Shown: positions 23,126 through 36,008, counted from the stretch's first letter. The stretch is 64,000 nt of DNA from Glandiceps talaboti (GCF_964340395.1 NC_135549.1:30414832-30478831); one strand, 5' to 3'. Translations and numbers: made by a program. The notes: generated by a model not told the origin, from the letters alone.

Positions 23126-24599
23126 TACAAAATTGTTGAATTACTTGGATAACCCTCAAAGTCAAAATCTGTCTGCCTGTGTTTGTCTGTGTGGTTGAAC
23201 TGTATCTTGATACAAGATCTAGAGGGGTTGAACGTAGCAGGAATTCAGATGTCTGTACACCACCTGCACCGACACACAACGTCTAATCACAAGGGAGCGC
23301 CACACTTCAAGGTGTTCAATTAGCATGTTATTTATTATGTACATTGATGATTTGTTATTACCGGAAATAATACATTTTGATTTACACAAGGTTTTTATGT
23401 GCCTTTTCATTAATGGTATTTAAATTTATAAATATTATACGCAGGTTTGTTGTTATGTATTATACCTTTATTTCCTTTTATTCAAGTCTGCCAGTTGAAA
23501 TATACACGAATAGATCACTGTAATACAAGTTTAAAAAACACACAAAATAAACAAATGAACACAACTAAACATTCAGTGAAACTTTAGTTGACAACGCGAA
23601 CTTACATAAATGTGTTAAGATAAAATTTTAAAAAAACATTTGGTGACCTCATTGAAAAAACAACAACAATAACATGATGAAGTTGGTTGTAATTTCTTCA
23701 AGAATATACGGTTACGATATTTCAAAGACGTTCTGTTTGATTTATTTTTGTAACGTTTTTTTATTATAATTATATTTTCCTCATTCTTAATATGTCAGCA
23801 AGTTTCTTTTAATTATTTTATGTCAATATAGCTGGTAAGTTCGTGAATACATTAGATTCATAATGTTTTAAATTCATAATAATAATAAATGACATCGTTC
23901 TACTAAATCTGTACGTATTTGGATAACATATTTGTTATGTTCATCCGCTAAATGAAATTCTAATAACAAATCAATGTCGTTGCTTTCACGTCTTTCGACG
24001 TAAAGAGGTAATTTTTTATAATTGTTTATAATTGTATTCATTTGCACAATTAGAATATGGACAAGTTTAATATGACTAAATTAAATGACTAATTTATGTG
24101 CGTTCCTTGATATATTTGTCAATGAGTACTAAAGGTTGTTAGTAGTATACTGATTACTTCAAACTTGATATATTACTTTATACAATAATAAAATAGTTGA
24201 CATATGCCCTCGTGCTCCCAACAAATTCACAATCTTTGCTTTAAAAAAAACAACAACACAAACCCAACAATCACCATCTTAAAGTTCGGTTTTTCTCCCG
24301 ATATTAAGTATTGAGTGAAAAAAGCAACCAACATCACGGCTATACATTACGAAAATTGTCAACTCTAAATAAAATACTAGATTATATGGCATTGGCATGA
24401 GAAGTCTAATATCACTATGCGATGCAAATAAAACTCTGACTTATATAAGTTAGTTCAGTATATTCTACGAAAGGATTTTTAGTTAAACCATTATCTCGGT
24501 TACAACACCTCTGTAACAAGTACTCAAATTATGTCACTGTAATGTTATAAATGTAAATCAGTTATTCCTATTTTTTTGCAATATTCAGGTATATATATA
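23126..24599. other. no gene recognised
   Basis: Very AT-rich, with A/T runs and (TAATAA)-like stretches. Nothing coding or structured was seen. Confidence 0.45.
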
Positions 24600-25127
24600 C
24601 ACTACCGACAGAAAGTATTGTCGCACCGTATCGACATGGTAATATACATGGATAAACATGTTCACTGATGTATAAACACGGAATGAATGCATTTTGAATA
24701 AAGTTTGACACCTTTAACCCAATGTGTATCATTTTTCTTTCGACAAAACTGTATCATTCGATACTATTTGAGCGTCATTTCGAATGCAGGTAACGTGCCA
24801 TTGCATGATGTATGACGTTCCTCTCATTTGCATACATTTGCATATTTTATCGTCTGATATTGCTCATTTAAATACTTGATTGACAGGCTTATTTCAGTGT
24901 TTTCAAAAGACCGGGGCCTAAAATTTACATATAAAGTATTTATTTACATTGGATGACCTCAGTTGGTGTCAGCCAGCTGATTATTGTTTACATTAATCAC
25001 AGAGCTTAGAGAGATGCCGAGAGGAAACGACTTTCAAAATAGACAAATTCTAACATTATATGAAGAAGGATACAGCAACAGAGAAGCATTATTTGCCCAA
25101 GATGACAACGTTACTAGTTAGATAGCC
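24600..25127 (+). mobile_element. Tc1/mariner-like transposon stub
   Basis: After a TA-rich target (TATATATA) the sequence starts CACTACCGACAGAAAGTATT, the style of a Tc1 terminal repeat. At 25014-25121 a 35-codon frame reads MPRGNDFQNRQ, then LYEEGYSNREA, like the first helix-turn-helix of a Tc1 transposase. It ends at TAG instead of continuing into the second helix-turn-helix and DDE domain. No inverted right end was found, so this is a 5' remnant. Confidence 0.65.
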
Positions 25128-25260
25128 ATAATTACCATAACGTGTTGGGGTCTTTGTGATTGCTATATTGCAAAATCTATCTAACAGTAGTTTCACATTG
25201 CTTTGTCCTGCGCATTTCGTGACATGTCAATTTTAAAACAGAAAAGTTACATTAAAATGA

Positions 25261-27222
25261 TTAATTTTTCACAATTTCGTACACGGTATGCTTTGCTTGC
25301 GGCATTTCTGGTGACAAAGACGCGTACCCGCTTTCAGCTGATGCGATCGCTGATGCGTTTTCATAGATACGTTGGGACGGATCTCGGGATGGTGACGGAT
25401 CGCTTTGCCCGTTAGAAGATGGTGGTTCAACGTACCTATCATACTGAGTTTCGTCTAATACTATACCAGGCCGGGTCTGTTTTTGTGTCTTGGATTCCGC
25501 TTGTGAATTCTCGTATGCATTATTATCAAACACCTGTGAAAATGTATCGTCACTTGGATTTTTAGATGTTTTAGCTCTCCGTTTCCAGTACAGTCGTACT
25601 GCTATCACGATGCCGACGCATAACAATCCACTCAAAAGACCTCCAACAAATCCAATGACGATAAAGCTGTGAATACTCGTTGTCTTCGCTGTTATATTCG
25701 TTGTCTGCTCTGTTGAGATGTGAGAAATAGTAGTTTTACTTTTAACCGTAGTAGCTATATGAGTAGTTTCCAAAGTTGATGGCGCTCTGACATCAAACAA
25801 TTTCAGGATTCTGGAACCGAAAGCTATCCCTTCAGTGTTGATGGCAACACAGGTATAAATTCCTTCGTCCTCACTTTTCACGGACAGAACCACCATAGCA
25901 CCGTTGTCGGTTATCTTATGGAATGATGGTGTTATTTCCGTCGAGTTAGATCGAACTATAGTGCCATTTGATGTGATCCAGTATATTGTTGGGGTTGGTT
26001 CACCAATGACGTCACAGTCAAGGGTTACATTGCTGTTTAGTAACGACGGAATCGTCTTAGTTGACGTATCAAATACTGGCGGGGAATAACACGTCATGTT
26101 GTCCAAGGGAATCGTTAGTATGTCTTCACCTTGATATTCTTCCGGAGTGAGGCATGTCATTGTTTTCGACAATTGCAGGTTATCTGTATCGTTATCCAAC
26201 CATCTTCTCAGATCTCGTAAATGGCAGTCACATGTCCATGGATTGTCGTACATGTACAGATAGTGTAGATTGTCTAAACCGTCGAAGATATTTCCTGGTA
26301 GAGTAGTAATGTAATTGTTGTACAAGTAAAGATATCTCAGATTATTTAGTCCAGCAAAGATATTTGCAGGCAGTGTAGTGATCAGATTATTGTACAGGTA
26401 TAAATAATACAGTCTATTTAATCCCTCAAACAGTCCTACTGGTAATTTAGTAAGTGTATTATCATACAGGTACAGATGCTGGAGGCTGGTCAGGTTAGCG
26501 AATATGTCCTCTGATAACGATTTGATTTGATTATTGTTGAGCTGTAAACTACTTAGGCTATGAAGTGAACTGAACGTAAACTTTTCTATTGTTATAATGT
26601 CATTTCCATATAGGTACAGGTACTGAAGGTTGTTTAGTCCTCTAAAAATGTTCTCTGGCAAGGTTGTGAGTTTGTTATAGTATAGGCGTAGGTACTGAAG
26701 GTTGTCGAGTTCTTTGAATATGTTATCTGGCAAGGTAGTGAGTTTGTTGTACTGCAATTCAAGACGTATTAAACTGTGTAAATCTCTGAAAGTATTCTCC
26801 TCTATCGCAGTAATATCATTGTTGTTGATATACAAGTATCTAAGATTACCGAGTCCTTTGAACATATCCATGGATAAAGTAGTGCGTTTGTTTGAATTGA
26901 GATACAACCACTGCAAGTTTTGTAAACCAATGAATGACAGTGTCTCTACTTGTTCAATTTGGTTACTTTGCAGATATAGGTACACTAAACTTGATAAGCT
27001 GTTAAATGAATTGTTCCTCAAGGTATTCAAATAATTGTATCGAAGATACAAATGTGTCGTTCCGACTGCGATATTAGATGGAATTTCCGTTAATTGTTTG
27101 CTATCACAATTGACGTTGGTACCAGGGCAAGTGCATTCAGTCGGACACGCGGAAATAGCAGAAAGATGCAAAATACATGAACAGCACCACAGCAATAGTA
27201 TTATCAGCATGTGTACACCCAT
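25261..27222 (-). CDS. LRR-Ig single-pass membrane receptor with tyrosine motifs
   Basis: This is one uninterrupted coding exon of 653 residues. I chose the ATG at 27222 because an acceptor (CCATTTCAG) lies just upstream and this Met starts a good signal peptide (1-25). An upstream in-frame Met falls in the probable intron. Layout: cysteine-capped LRR N-terminus (C26, C30, C32, C39); eleven 24-residue LRRs (55-318), several nearly identical (YLYLYNN.ITTLP.NIF.GL); LRR C-terminal cap (NPWTCDC, to C378); one Ig domain (C403, W417, C458 in the DEGIYTC motif); Thr-rich stalk with N-glycosylation sites; membrane helix 519-542; RRAK stop-transfer; and a 110-residue tail. Tail tyrosines include two YEN motifs (Y570, Y620), an ITIM-like SGYASL (Y633) and an ITSM-like TVYEIV (Y648). 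It is likely a cell-surface recognition or adhesion receptor signalling through SH2 proteins (inference). The ligand is unknown. Confidence 0.93.
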   Translation of the reverse strand: MGVHMLIILLLWCCSCILHLSAISACPTECTCPGTNVNCDSKQLTEIPSNIAVGTTHLYLRYNYLNTLRNNSFNSLSSLVYLYLQSNQIEQVETLSFIGLQNLQWLYLNSNKRTTLSMDMFKGLGNLRYLYINNNDITAIEENTFRDLHSLIRLELQYNKLTTLPDNIFKELDNLQYLRLYYNKLTTLPENIFRGLNNLQYLYLYGNDIITIEKFTFSSLHSLSSLQLNNNQIKSLSEDIFANLTSLQHLYLYDNTLTKLPVGLFEGLNRLYYLYLYNNLITTLPANIFAGLNNLRYLYLYNNYITTLPGNIFDGLDNLHYLYMYDNPWTCDCHLRDLRRWLDNDTDNLQLSKTMTCLTPEEYQGEDILTIPLDNMTCYSPPVFDTSTKTIPSLLNSNVTLDCDVIGEPTPTIYWITSNGTIVRSNSTEITPSFHKITDNGAMVVLSVKSEDEGIYTCVAINTEGIAFGSRILKLFDVRAPSTLETTHIATTVKSKTTISHISTEQTTNITAKTTSIHSFIVIGFVGGLLSGLLCVGIVIAVRLYWKRRAKTSKNPSDDTFSQVFDNNAYENSQAESKTQKQTRPGIVLDETQYDRYVEPPSSNGQSDPSPSRDPSQRIYENASAIASAESGYASLSPEMPQAKHTVYEIVKN

Positions 27223-28268
27223 TGTTGACGCCTTCTGAAATGGAAAAATATGATACAAGTGAACTTACATTGTACCAAAGCTGTATATAGAAAGACAGTG
27301 TATTTTTGTACGTATAGACTTTGTTCATACAGAATTGCCTTGAATATGAATGGGAAGGTGGTTGCTTAAATTTGGGTTACAAACACACATAACTGTCAGT
27401 GTGTGAAAACCAATGCTTTGGAAAGTTATTAACGGCTACGGATATCGGCGTGTCTCTGCAGTTATCATTATGGTAATCAAGACAAGAAAGACGTGGACAA
27501 AATGTTAAATATTGAATCATTGTCATAATTCACAGTTCTGTATGACAGCAAAGAATTTAAGTTAACTTGCGAGTTCCGTTACACATTTACACTGATGTGT
27601 CTGTTGTTGATGTTTCTTACTTTGTCTATCATTATTTAGTATATAGTGTCGCGAAGGCCCGTCAAAATAATTAGCAGGGGTCCTAGCATATTTTTGCAAA
27701 GCATGAGAAAAAAGTGTCTCTTTAATCTTCGACTGATTGAGCACTTCAGCGTTCGTAGGTTATTTCAAGACATTCACGAATTTTCCACATTCTCAACCAT
27801 TTTCGGTATGGGCCATAAATCATGACGGCTCACCAGCGAACATTGTGTTTGCTAAAGCCAGTTCTTTACATTGTAAGGACTTAAGCCATCTCATAAATGT
27901 TTTAAAATATTGACAATTTTATTGCAATGCAGTTGATAAACTATTTATGACATTGTTTATCCAAAGTGAAGTAGTCTGTACCTGGTACTGTAAGGGGTAG
28001 TTGTCCGCAAAGAAAGTAATTACACACATAACAACGTTCATGATTACATATCAAGGTTCATGGCAAGTTTTTGAAGTGAACACAAGCTTCATTATTGTTG
28101 TTGTTATAACTTTAGTATGTCTAATGTACAACAATTATCTTCGCAATGTCACGATTACTTCGCCAAACGATGTACTTCATTTCTTTACAATAGCATAGTA
28201 ACGGTGATATGAACAAATTACTAGAGCACAAACAGAACGATGCCTAGCGCCACTGAAAATCTTACTAA
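27223..28268. other. upstream region of the LRR-Ig gene
   Basis: The acceptor CCATTTCAG just upstream of the coding exon implies a 5' untranslated exon in or beyond this stretch. It could not be located. No other gene was seen. Confidence 0.45.
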
Positions 28269-28664
28269 GGGGAGCCTTCAGTAATTACAAGGGGTGGGGA
28301 GGGGTCACTTTAGTACTCATAGGTATTGATTAATTAATGCAGTGCCTTCAATTACAAATATACTGTGGTGGTGGTGGTGTTAGCTGGGCGAAATAACGAA
28401 TACCTTTACAATTTAACATGGTGTCAGCAGTGTGATTAAGTCATTTAAACCACTGATTCTGGGACTAGTGTCCTTTTCCATGTGTGACAATTGAAACCAT
28501 GTTTTTAAGAAAAAAATATTTTAACGGGAGGGTCATATTTTATAGACAGGAAACTGCGAGAGGGTCATTTTTTTAGAACGACGGAATCGGGGAGGGTCAC
28601 ATTTTACGCAACAGCCAGAACTGAACCCCCTCTCCCCCCCCCCGTGATTACTGAAGGTTCCCTG
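28269..28664. mobile_element. MITE-like element with GGGA(G/A)CCTTCAGTAAT inverted ends
   Basis: The left end GGGAGCCTTCAGTAATTAC and the reverse complement of the right end GGGAACCTTCAGTAATCAC differ at two positions, and both are followed by G-rich tracts. The interior repeats a GGGAGGGTCA(T)ATTTTA-type motif three times (about 28524, 28560 and 28594). It is non-coding. Target duplication is not clear. Confidence 0.65.
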
Positions 28665-30030
28665 AAATATTGCTACATTTTATCGTTTGTCTAGTCAAAC
28701 ATTATAGACACTGCTACTAAAATTGTACCGTATAGCTTGATAACAGTCGAATTAACACAAAGTAGTAGTTTTAGTACAATTTGTGGTCGAATCAGATGAT
28801 AATATGTAGCAAAGCTAGCAAGATTTTTGTCGCGCCCGACGATTTTTTTTGTTACTACTACTTTGGTTTTAGTCGTAGTTTGCCAACGAGCTAGAACTGG
28901 CAGGTAACTAACAGGTAATATATAAGTTGTCTTATTGTATGTAAATGAGCTATGTTCTGTATCGCCTATCCTGTACAAGTACTCTCAGACAAACAGTAGC
29001 TACACATTGTACTTGTGTGTATGCCATTCCGGTATATTTTGGGTGCTGTGTGTAAACTTACATTACATGTACATATGCGTACTAAATCATGAAATACCAG
29101 TGACTTCACAGACAGTGTATTTCGAATACATGTATGGCATTGAATCTGAAAATGCTACTCCGCTCATTCCCAAAGCGACAAATATCATTGTACGATTCAA
29201 CATACCTTTGCTTTGATAATGAAGTAATTGTCTCCAAGCCTTTTCAAATATAAACTGACTTTAGTTGTACCGGAGTATTGTTGTGAATGTTGTGTTTGAC
29301 CACAGGCAAGTAAAGAGTCCGTGGTTTGACGTACACTGACTTCTGTAACAAAGTTACTACTGAGCTGTCCCGTTGAGTTGCAGTGATTTACATTGATTTA
29401 CAATAACTTTGTTTTTTTCCGCATACCAATCTTATCATATTTTTGTTTGTAACAAATTGCTATCACAATCACAAACTTTATAATACCTTTAAGGGTCGTA
29501 ATTTACCATGGATTGCATGCTAACCACTAGCATATATTGTGGGGTCAGTTACTGCCCACAAAATTGATAGCCTTTTAACGAAAAATCGCAATCACTGACT
29601 AACAATTACCTTAAAACGGTGTACACACGGAAACCTATTCATCCATTTCGATCTCTAGAATTACACATTTGTCGACCTTAACTCAAAAGTTGGTAAATCA
29701 TTAGATATGTCAGTCATGGTGAAGATAATCTTGATATATGCAGTATACGAGTATTCAATGAACTCGACTGAATATACGAAGTCGTCACCGTCGTTCTTTA
29801 TTGTAACCGCGTATATCCTATGGCCGTGATCACAGTTAAGTCGACATATGTGTACTCATTACGATTGAATTTATGATATCGCTGACATTACAGCCATATA
29901 CTCTGTCACCGTACTCATGCTATACTACTTAAGAACGCATAACAGTGTAACGATTGATATTATGTATAAGTATAAATAGTTAACTACTCCTAGTGTTGTT
30001 GCTTCTTTTGAACTGTTAGTCGATTCCTAA
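28665..30030. other. no gene recognised
   Basis: Open frames here are short, lack splice signals and have no family motif. Confidence 0.4.
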
Positions 30031-30039
30031 CATGCGATT

Positions 30040-30150
30040 TCCATAGCATGGCAGTATGGAAAGGGCGTTAGCATAGCATGGAAGCTCATTGCATGTCTAT
30101 GGGCTAGCATAACATGGAAACTCATTGCATGCCTTAGGGCTAAGATCATA
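30040..30150. repeat. short tandem repeat, two to three copies of about 38 bp
   Basis: TTAGCATAGCATGGAAGCTC, ATTGCATG and TATGGGC are followed by a second copy (TAGCATAACATGGAAACTC, ATTGCATG, TTAGGGC), with a partial copy before them. Confidence 0.6.
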
Positions 30151-31949
30151 AAAAAAATCTCGTCCCTAATAATGTGGTCTTGACCCTGAGGTGTTGATTT
30201 ATCATACATATACGAGATGTTTGACCAACGTCTTGAAGGGTATGCTATTTTAAATTAAAATGTTCTTCATATTTTTTCATGAATTTAAATTGTTGTCCTA
30301 TTCAATAACCTTAATCGATTGTTTTGTATGTGACAATAAAATAGTTAATGAACGTAACTTTAAACCTACTTACACAGCGCTCTCATCGACTAATACTATA
30401 AATTGGCAGCTTTCGTTTTGTGTAGTAGCAGCGCTAAATATTGACTGATGACGTAGAGGACGCTACAAATTAAAACAACATTCCGACAAAATCTGGATTA
30501 AGAAATTTGGGTATTACAAAAATAATTTTGGAAATAAAATGAGTGTGTATGTTACGTGATGATGACAAGAAATAATTTCGATAGTAATAATAATCCGTAG
30601 TCATGTGACTTAATGTAGATTCATAATATTTGTATAACCAATTTTGTAACTGAGCCCGCCACTACAAACGATCAATTCAGGAATGTTGCAGAAGTGACAC
30701 ACCAATTATTCTGTTTACGGATATTTTCGAAATTACGTGTCATTAGATCCACGTGACTCACACGATCACTTCATTTTCAAAATTAGCTATATTTCACTGT
30801 CACATACATTCTTGTGAGCAAACGCAGTCAATAATATCCAGCATCAGACTAGTGTGGACAATGACAGTTCGCTGTAAACTTGTACTTCCATATAAGGTAA
30901 GAACAAGTGTCGGATGGATGTATACAATGGATACACATTCATAGAAATGTTGAACGTATGTAGTTTCACGTTCGACACCATGTGAAGACAATAAAGACTT
31001 TAATCTTGCTTGTGTGAATAAATATATGTGAAAAATTATGCTACAGATATCGATAATTTATGTACTTTTACTCCGTCTTCCTGGCATGTGTTCCTAAGTA
31101 AACATCACATGTTACCGGCCTACCCATGTACTCAAATATATATATATTACATCAAGCACACAGGGAACACGTCCATTCAACAAACAGTATTCTATTACTA
31201 CTGTCGTATATTTCATACAAGTTTATTTTCTCTGAAGTTTTCAATGAAATACTACGATATGTGGTCATGCAATTTGCAAGCACATAATTACTTAATATTC
31301 GAAGTCCATAAAGTTATATACACGCGACAATAAAATGCTTTAGGTTTGGTGCACCATGTATATATTTGATTTGCAGACTAAGCTTTCACTTTCCATTCAG
31401 CTGTTCATTTTTCCAGTTACTCAAATATTCAGGATAAACTAATCATAACAACTTATAAATTCTAGTATCTCAGTCAATACTGACTTGATGTATTACATTA
31501 ACAACATGGACATCAAAACTTATACAAATAACAAAAATGCTGTTTCTAACATCATTTTATATTAGCATTTGTATTGATAATAATCAGTATAAATAATACC
31601 AATTTATTATCAAACACACAAATAGTTCATAAGATTATTTAAAAAATTAAGTATCTGTATAGATATGATAATGTACTCTACTCTTAGTCTTTCACTAATC
31701 CTGTTGCTACATTAGTGTTTTTTGTTTATCTACCAACCCGTATAAGTTTGTTTCCAGTATGTGTAACTGATTTTTTGATCTTCCACTCCCAACAGAATAT
31801 AGTCAGTTAATTAATTCTATAACTTATCAATATAAATATTGATTACCTATGCCATCTCTGTAATTCCTGTGTATCTGTTACCATCTTTTTCTAATTGAAG
31901 TTCCGTATCTTGGAATACAATTTCCAAATATTATTTATAAAACTACTAA
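30151..31949. other. no gene recognised
   Basis: AT-rich. The open frames at about 30753-30944 (+) and 31028-31333 (+) have no motif, signal or splice support. Confidence 0.4.
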
Positions 31950-32268
31950 ATGTCCCATTGTTCTGAGAAGTATACTGTTGTTAACCAATTGACAGCGTAT
32001 AACTGTCGTATTCTTTTGAAACATATATTGTTGTTAACCACTTGACAACTTAGGACCGTCCCATTGTCGAACACTTGACAGTTTACAACTATTCTATTGT
32101 TCCAAAACTATAGCATTATTGTGAAATACATGACATCTTACAACGGTCTCATTGTTTGTGAAAAGTATTCTATAGCTGAACACGTGACAGTTTATAACTG
32201 TCCCATGTTTTAAAAAGTATGCGCTTGTTGACCAATTGACAACTTACAACTGTCCCATTATTTTGGTA
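31950..32268. repeat. minisatellite, five to six copies of a 50-65 bp unit
   Basis: The repeated core is CTGTCCCATTGTT..GAAAAGTAT, followed by GTTGTTnACCAATTGACAA and CTTACAA. Copies are staggered with indels. Not coding. Confidence 0.75.
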
Positions 32269-32784
32269 ATTAGTTATATATCCTTCTGATCATGATTTCA
32301 TTAAAGAAATACTATTCAAAAAATACATATTTGTTGTAAGACGTATTTTGAAATTTTGAACCAAAACTGATATGTGAATGTATTCGATTCGTAAATCTGT
32401 ATGTCTGTGTGTGTGTGTGTGTACATGAATATAAACAACTTTAAGTAAAAAGAAACTCAAGAATGGCTTTCCATAGTTATTACTATGCTTGTAAAACATC
32501 TCAAGTAGAATTACTTAATCACCTCCATAATATATGTAAGCAATATCTTGCAAAAAAAAACTCACCCTCCCCCAAAAAACGCACCCCCCCCCCGAAAAAC
32601 AACAAGAAACAAACAAATAAAACTGTGGAGTAAATTATACTTTTCGTGTACTGGATCTCGTTTTAATGACAAGATCAACCATCTCTATTCAATTAAGTTA
32701 CACTGAGTGATTCATAGACATTATATTTTGTTGTTAATGTTTCTTGTGACGACAACGTATAACCTGTTTCGTGATAACCAAATA
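32269..32784. other. simple-sequence-rich, no gene
   Basis: Holds a short (GT)n at about 32403-32422 and a C-rich/A-rich stretch at about 32551-32620. No coding signal was seen. Confidence 0.4.
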
Positions 32785-32895
32785 GTAGTATATTTTGGTC
32801 AAATAACATCATCTGGTAGGCAAGTGAGTAAACATTCAAAACATGTATGCAAATACCCTAGCAACCATGGCCACACCCATAGCAACAGTCAAACG
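32785..32895 (+). repeat. interspersed repeat family C, fragment
   Basis: Shares AGTATATTTTGGTCAAATAACATCATCTGG-like sequence, the AAACATTCAAAAC block and the CCTAGCAACCATGGCCACACCCATAGCAAC block with 54640-54760, in the same orientation. Confidence 0.7.
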
Positions 32896-33287
32896 GTCGT
32901 GTCGCCCTCTCCATGATTTCCATTATGTACCTCCGCCCTACTAACCTCTCCTTGACAGGCAATATAAGCATGGTTTGATCTGCTTTTCTCCATTAAATCC
33001 GCCCGCAATGACCAATGACTGGTTAATTAGTGTCTTACCCCTGGAAACGAACGTTTCAGAAATTACTGCGACCAATTGCCTCTTCTGGTTCCGATCTCGA
33101 AGGAACTTTTGTTAACTGTGAGGCAAAGGGGTGCTACAAGTAATAATGGCTTCACACTTGCCACCGCATCAGGTATACAGCAAGCATTCCCCTGTGCCCT
33201 TCTATTCTTTACGACTTACACCATTTCTCTCAACATGATAGAACATGGTGTGCACTTCATTTGCACCAACGATGTTAATGTAGTGTA
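32896..33287. other. no gene recognised
   Basis: The flank between a family C fragment and the helicase-linked relic. The open frame at 33076-33375 (+) lies antisense to the relic and has no motif. Confidence 0.35.
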
Positions 33288-36000
33288 TTACCCACCGTTT
33301 GCACAAGAATTCAATATAGTCATAGAAAGAAGTTCTGTAATTGGTGTACTGCAAGACTTGCTGGATGCTAACTGACGTCTAAGACATGAAATGACTAGCC
33401 TCTGATCTTTCATTTCCCTTCTATGTTTAGAGATACCTACTCTACTTCTTGAAAATGTGTTAAGATCCTTTCTTTTCCTGATGTGTTGAGTGGAACCAGC
33501 ATGCACGAAGACGGCTTTCAAGTAGTCTTTCATGGTAACTTTACCTGAGTCACGCAGATCAAGCAGGTCCTTTTGCTGTTGTTCCGTTGCATCCTCATGG
33601 GTGAGCAAGTCTTACAAATGCATACCTTGTTCAACCAATGCAGAGTCACACCACTTCTCAAAGTACTTCCCTATGTTCGTCTCATAACTAATAATGACAG
33701 ATGGTTTTGAATATTTTGATGTACTTGACTGTCAGGCACGATATACCTGAGATTTAATAATCTGTAGTACCTTAGCCTGAAATGGTAAATAGTGAATGTA
33801 CTTACAAACAGCTTCCTGAAAGATGGAATTCATTACAGCATTGACATCTTTGTTTGGTACACATCTCATGTGCTTCATCTAGAGCTGCTGGTACATCGTA
33901 TCTCTTATGCTGACAGCAAAGACTCCATCCAGAAGATGTTTGCGTAATGATTCTGGTAATGTCAGTACTTCTTTCAAATGATGTCTAATTATTTTCAAGT
34001 ATATTATTCTGTCCATTGCATGAAATAGTTGGCACATTTCCTTCAAACTAGCTACCCTTAGATTCAAGTTTCTTCCCCTCACTCCTTGATAAAGACCTAT
34101 GTGTGCTAGAATGTCATTATGTATAAACCTGTTCCAAGTTTGAATAGATTACTGCTTCTTCAATTGGCTGTCTAGGAAGGCATTGACATTTGACTTACGG
34201 ATTTCATCTCTGAGCTCTGCTGAATTGACAGTTATTCCTATGTTTGAATCTTGATGAGCGTCTAATTTGGTTTTGACCATATCTATAAGTTCAAGACTCG
34301 CCTGGTTTTCCAGTGTTTTATATAGACTGAGCACCATTGGCTTTGGAATGGCTCTTCGCATTGCCTTGTATTTGTTGATTGTTTCAAACTTACTTTGATC
34401 TCCAAAGTCATACTGTACAATAATACTGGAAACGTTGTATTCTGGGCTTCGACATCTATGTTTGCCTCACTATAAATATCTTCTAAATATATCTCCCAAC
34501 TTACCCTTGGTTAACAAAGACCTACTATCAATCATGTGTTCATGTGATGTTATCAGCTGGTAATAAGCATTGTGCACTTTCAAAATGTTAATTGTTGGTA
34601 GTACATGAAATTGCTCACACCTGTGGCCATATGTCGCACTATTGACAAGGAAGTCGTTAACTCTAACAAACATCCTAACTACACTGCATAAGGCAAAGGA
34701 GGTCAGCACAATTTTCAGATTACCTACCTGAGTACCTTCACACATGTGTGAAGCCTGTGCTGAATGTTCATGAAGGGTCCCATACTTTCATCGACTAGGG
34801 ATGTCAAATGCTCATCAGGTCATAAGCTTAGATACTCAACAAAATCACCAAGGATATTACTTACACATTCTCTTAGAGCAGCCACTAGAATAGTTTGTTC
34901 TTCCTGGAGCCTGGAGCTGTTGACTTCACCATTTATTGCCCTATGATAGACCTTCAAATCATAATTAAAGTGTGCAACAATTGCACAATAGAAGCCGTTT
35001 CCATCTGGCACACAACTTACCACTTTTAGTCAGTGACCCTCTGAAGAATCAAGAGATTCCTTGCAGAATTGAGTAGAGTCACTTTCACTAAGTTGAACTG
35101 TCCTTGATAAAGCATTAACTGCCTGAATTGATGTTCCATGAACACTTATTTGGTGTTGTTCAGAGTTTCCCTATTTGTGTATTTGTGTATTTCCGTGAGT
35201 CTTTTTTGACAGCCCATGCTCCCACATACCAAACCTTAGCCTTTGCATAAGGAGGGAGATTTTCAATTTAGACTATGGTTGATTCAATCTGGTCTTCAGG
35301 AATTGATTTAAGTTCATAGAGTACTTGAATCACTTGGTCATATACAGTAAACAACATCAACTGCCATCCCCAGGTAATGCTCCTCAACTTTTCCTTTGAT
35401 GTCGATGCAGCTGTCTCCTGCATCAATTCCCTACTGCTTACCATAATGTGTAGTCTTGCCAGGGTAGAAGTGAAATCTTTCCATGACACTTTTTCTTGGT
35501 TAATTAATTTCTCTTTCATTGTTGATTTAATTATAGTATAGACTTTTAGCCTCTGTATTTTAACAAACACTGTGAATCTATTCAAACTGCGTACATTCAT
35601 TTTATTAATTAATTTATTTTGCTTGTAAGAATAACTAGCTGTATCTATGATGAATGCTGAGGTATCTTTTAAATTTCTGGCAAATTTTATGTAATTAAAT
35701 CTCCTGGAGGTGTACTGAGGTCTGATTCGAATCTTTCCATTTTATCCAATGCATCAACTAAATTATGCTCACTCTCCTCTTCAATATTATCATTACAAAA
35801 TGGACCATCCACCATATCCATGAACATGTCAGATGATGAACATGTACCAATATAAGATATTTGAATGCACTTTTATAATATGTCGACAACATTCTGCATT
35901 GGCTTTATACATCTGTGCCGTGTTGTTTTGATCGTCATAAAACTCTATGACATCCTTGGATGGTGGCAAGAGATCACCATGCTTGAAATGAAGAACTTGA
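33288..36000 (-). pseudogene. long unrecognised reading region downstream of the PIF1-like helicase, broken
   Basis: Minus-strand open segments in series, joined by stops and shifts: 35600-35268 (LNRFTVFVKIQRLKVYTII ... STLARLHIMVSSRELMQE ... WQLMLFTVYDQVIQVLYEL), 34745-34470 (SVVRMFVRVNDFLVNSATY ... HVLPTINILKVHNAYYQL), 34361-34149, 34082-33879 and 33608-33288 (Lys/Arg-rich). A short acidic linker (NIEEESEHNLVDALDKMERF, about 35800-35740) connects back to the helicase tail. The composition looks protein-like and is consistent over 2.7 kb, so it was probably one large protein or two of the same mobile element. I recognise no family. Alternating-strand open frames here are shadows. Confidence 0.5.
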
Positions 36001-36008
36001 AACCCATG

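Noticed and set aside
25490-27238. Plus-strand open frames opposite the LRR-Ig gene
   Set aside because: Antisense shadows of the repeated LRR coding sequence.
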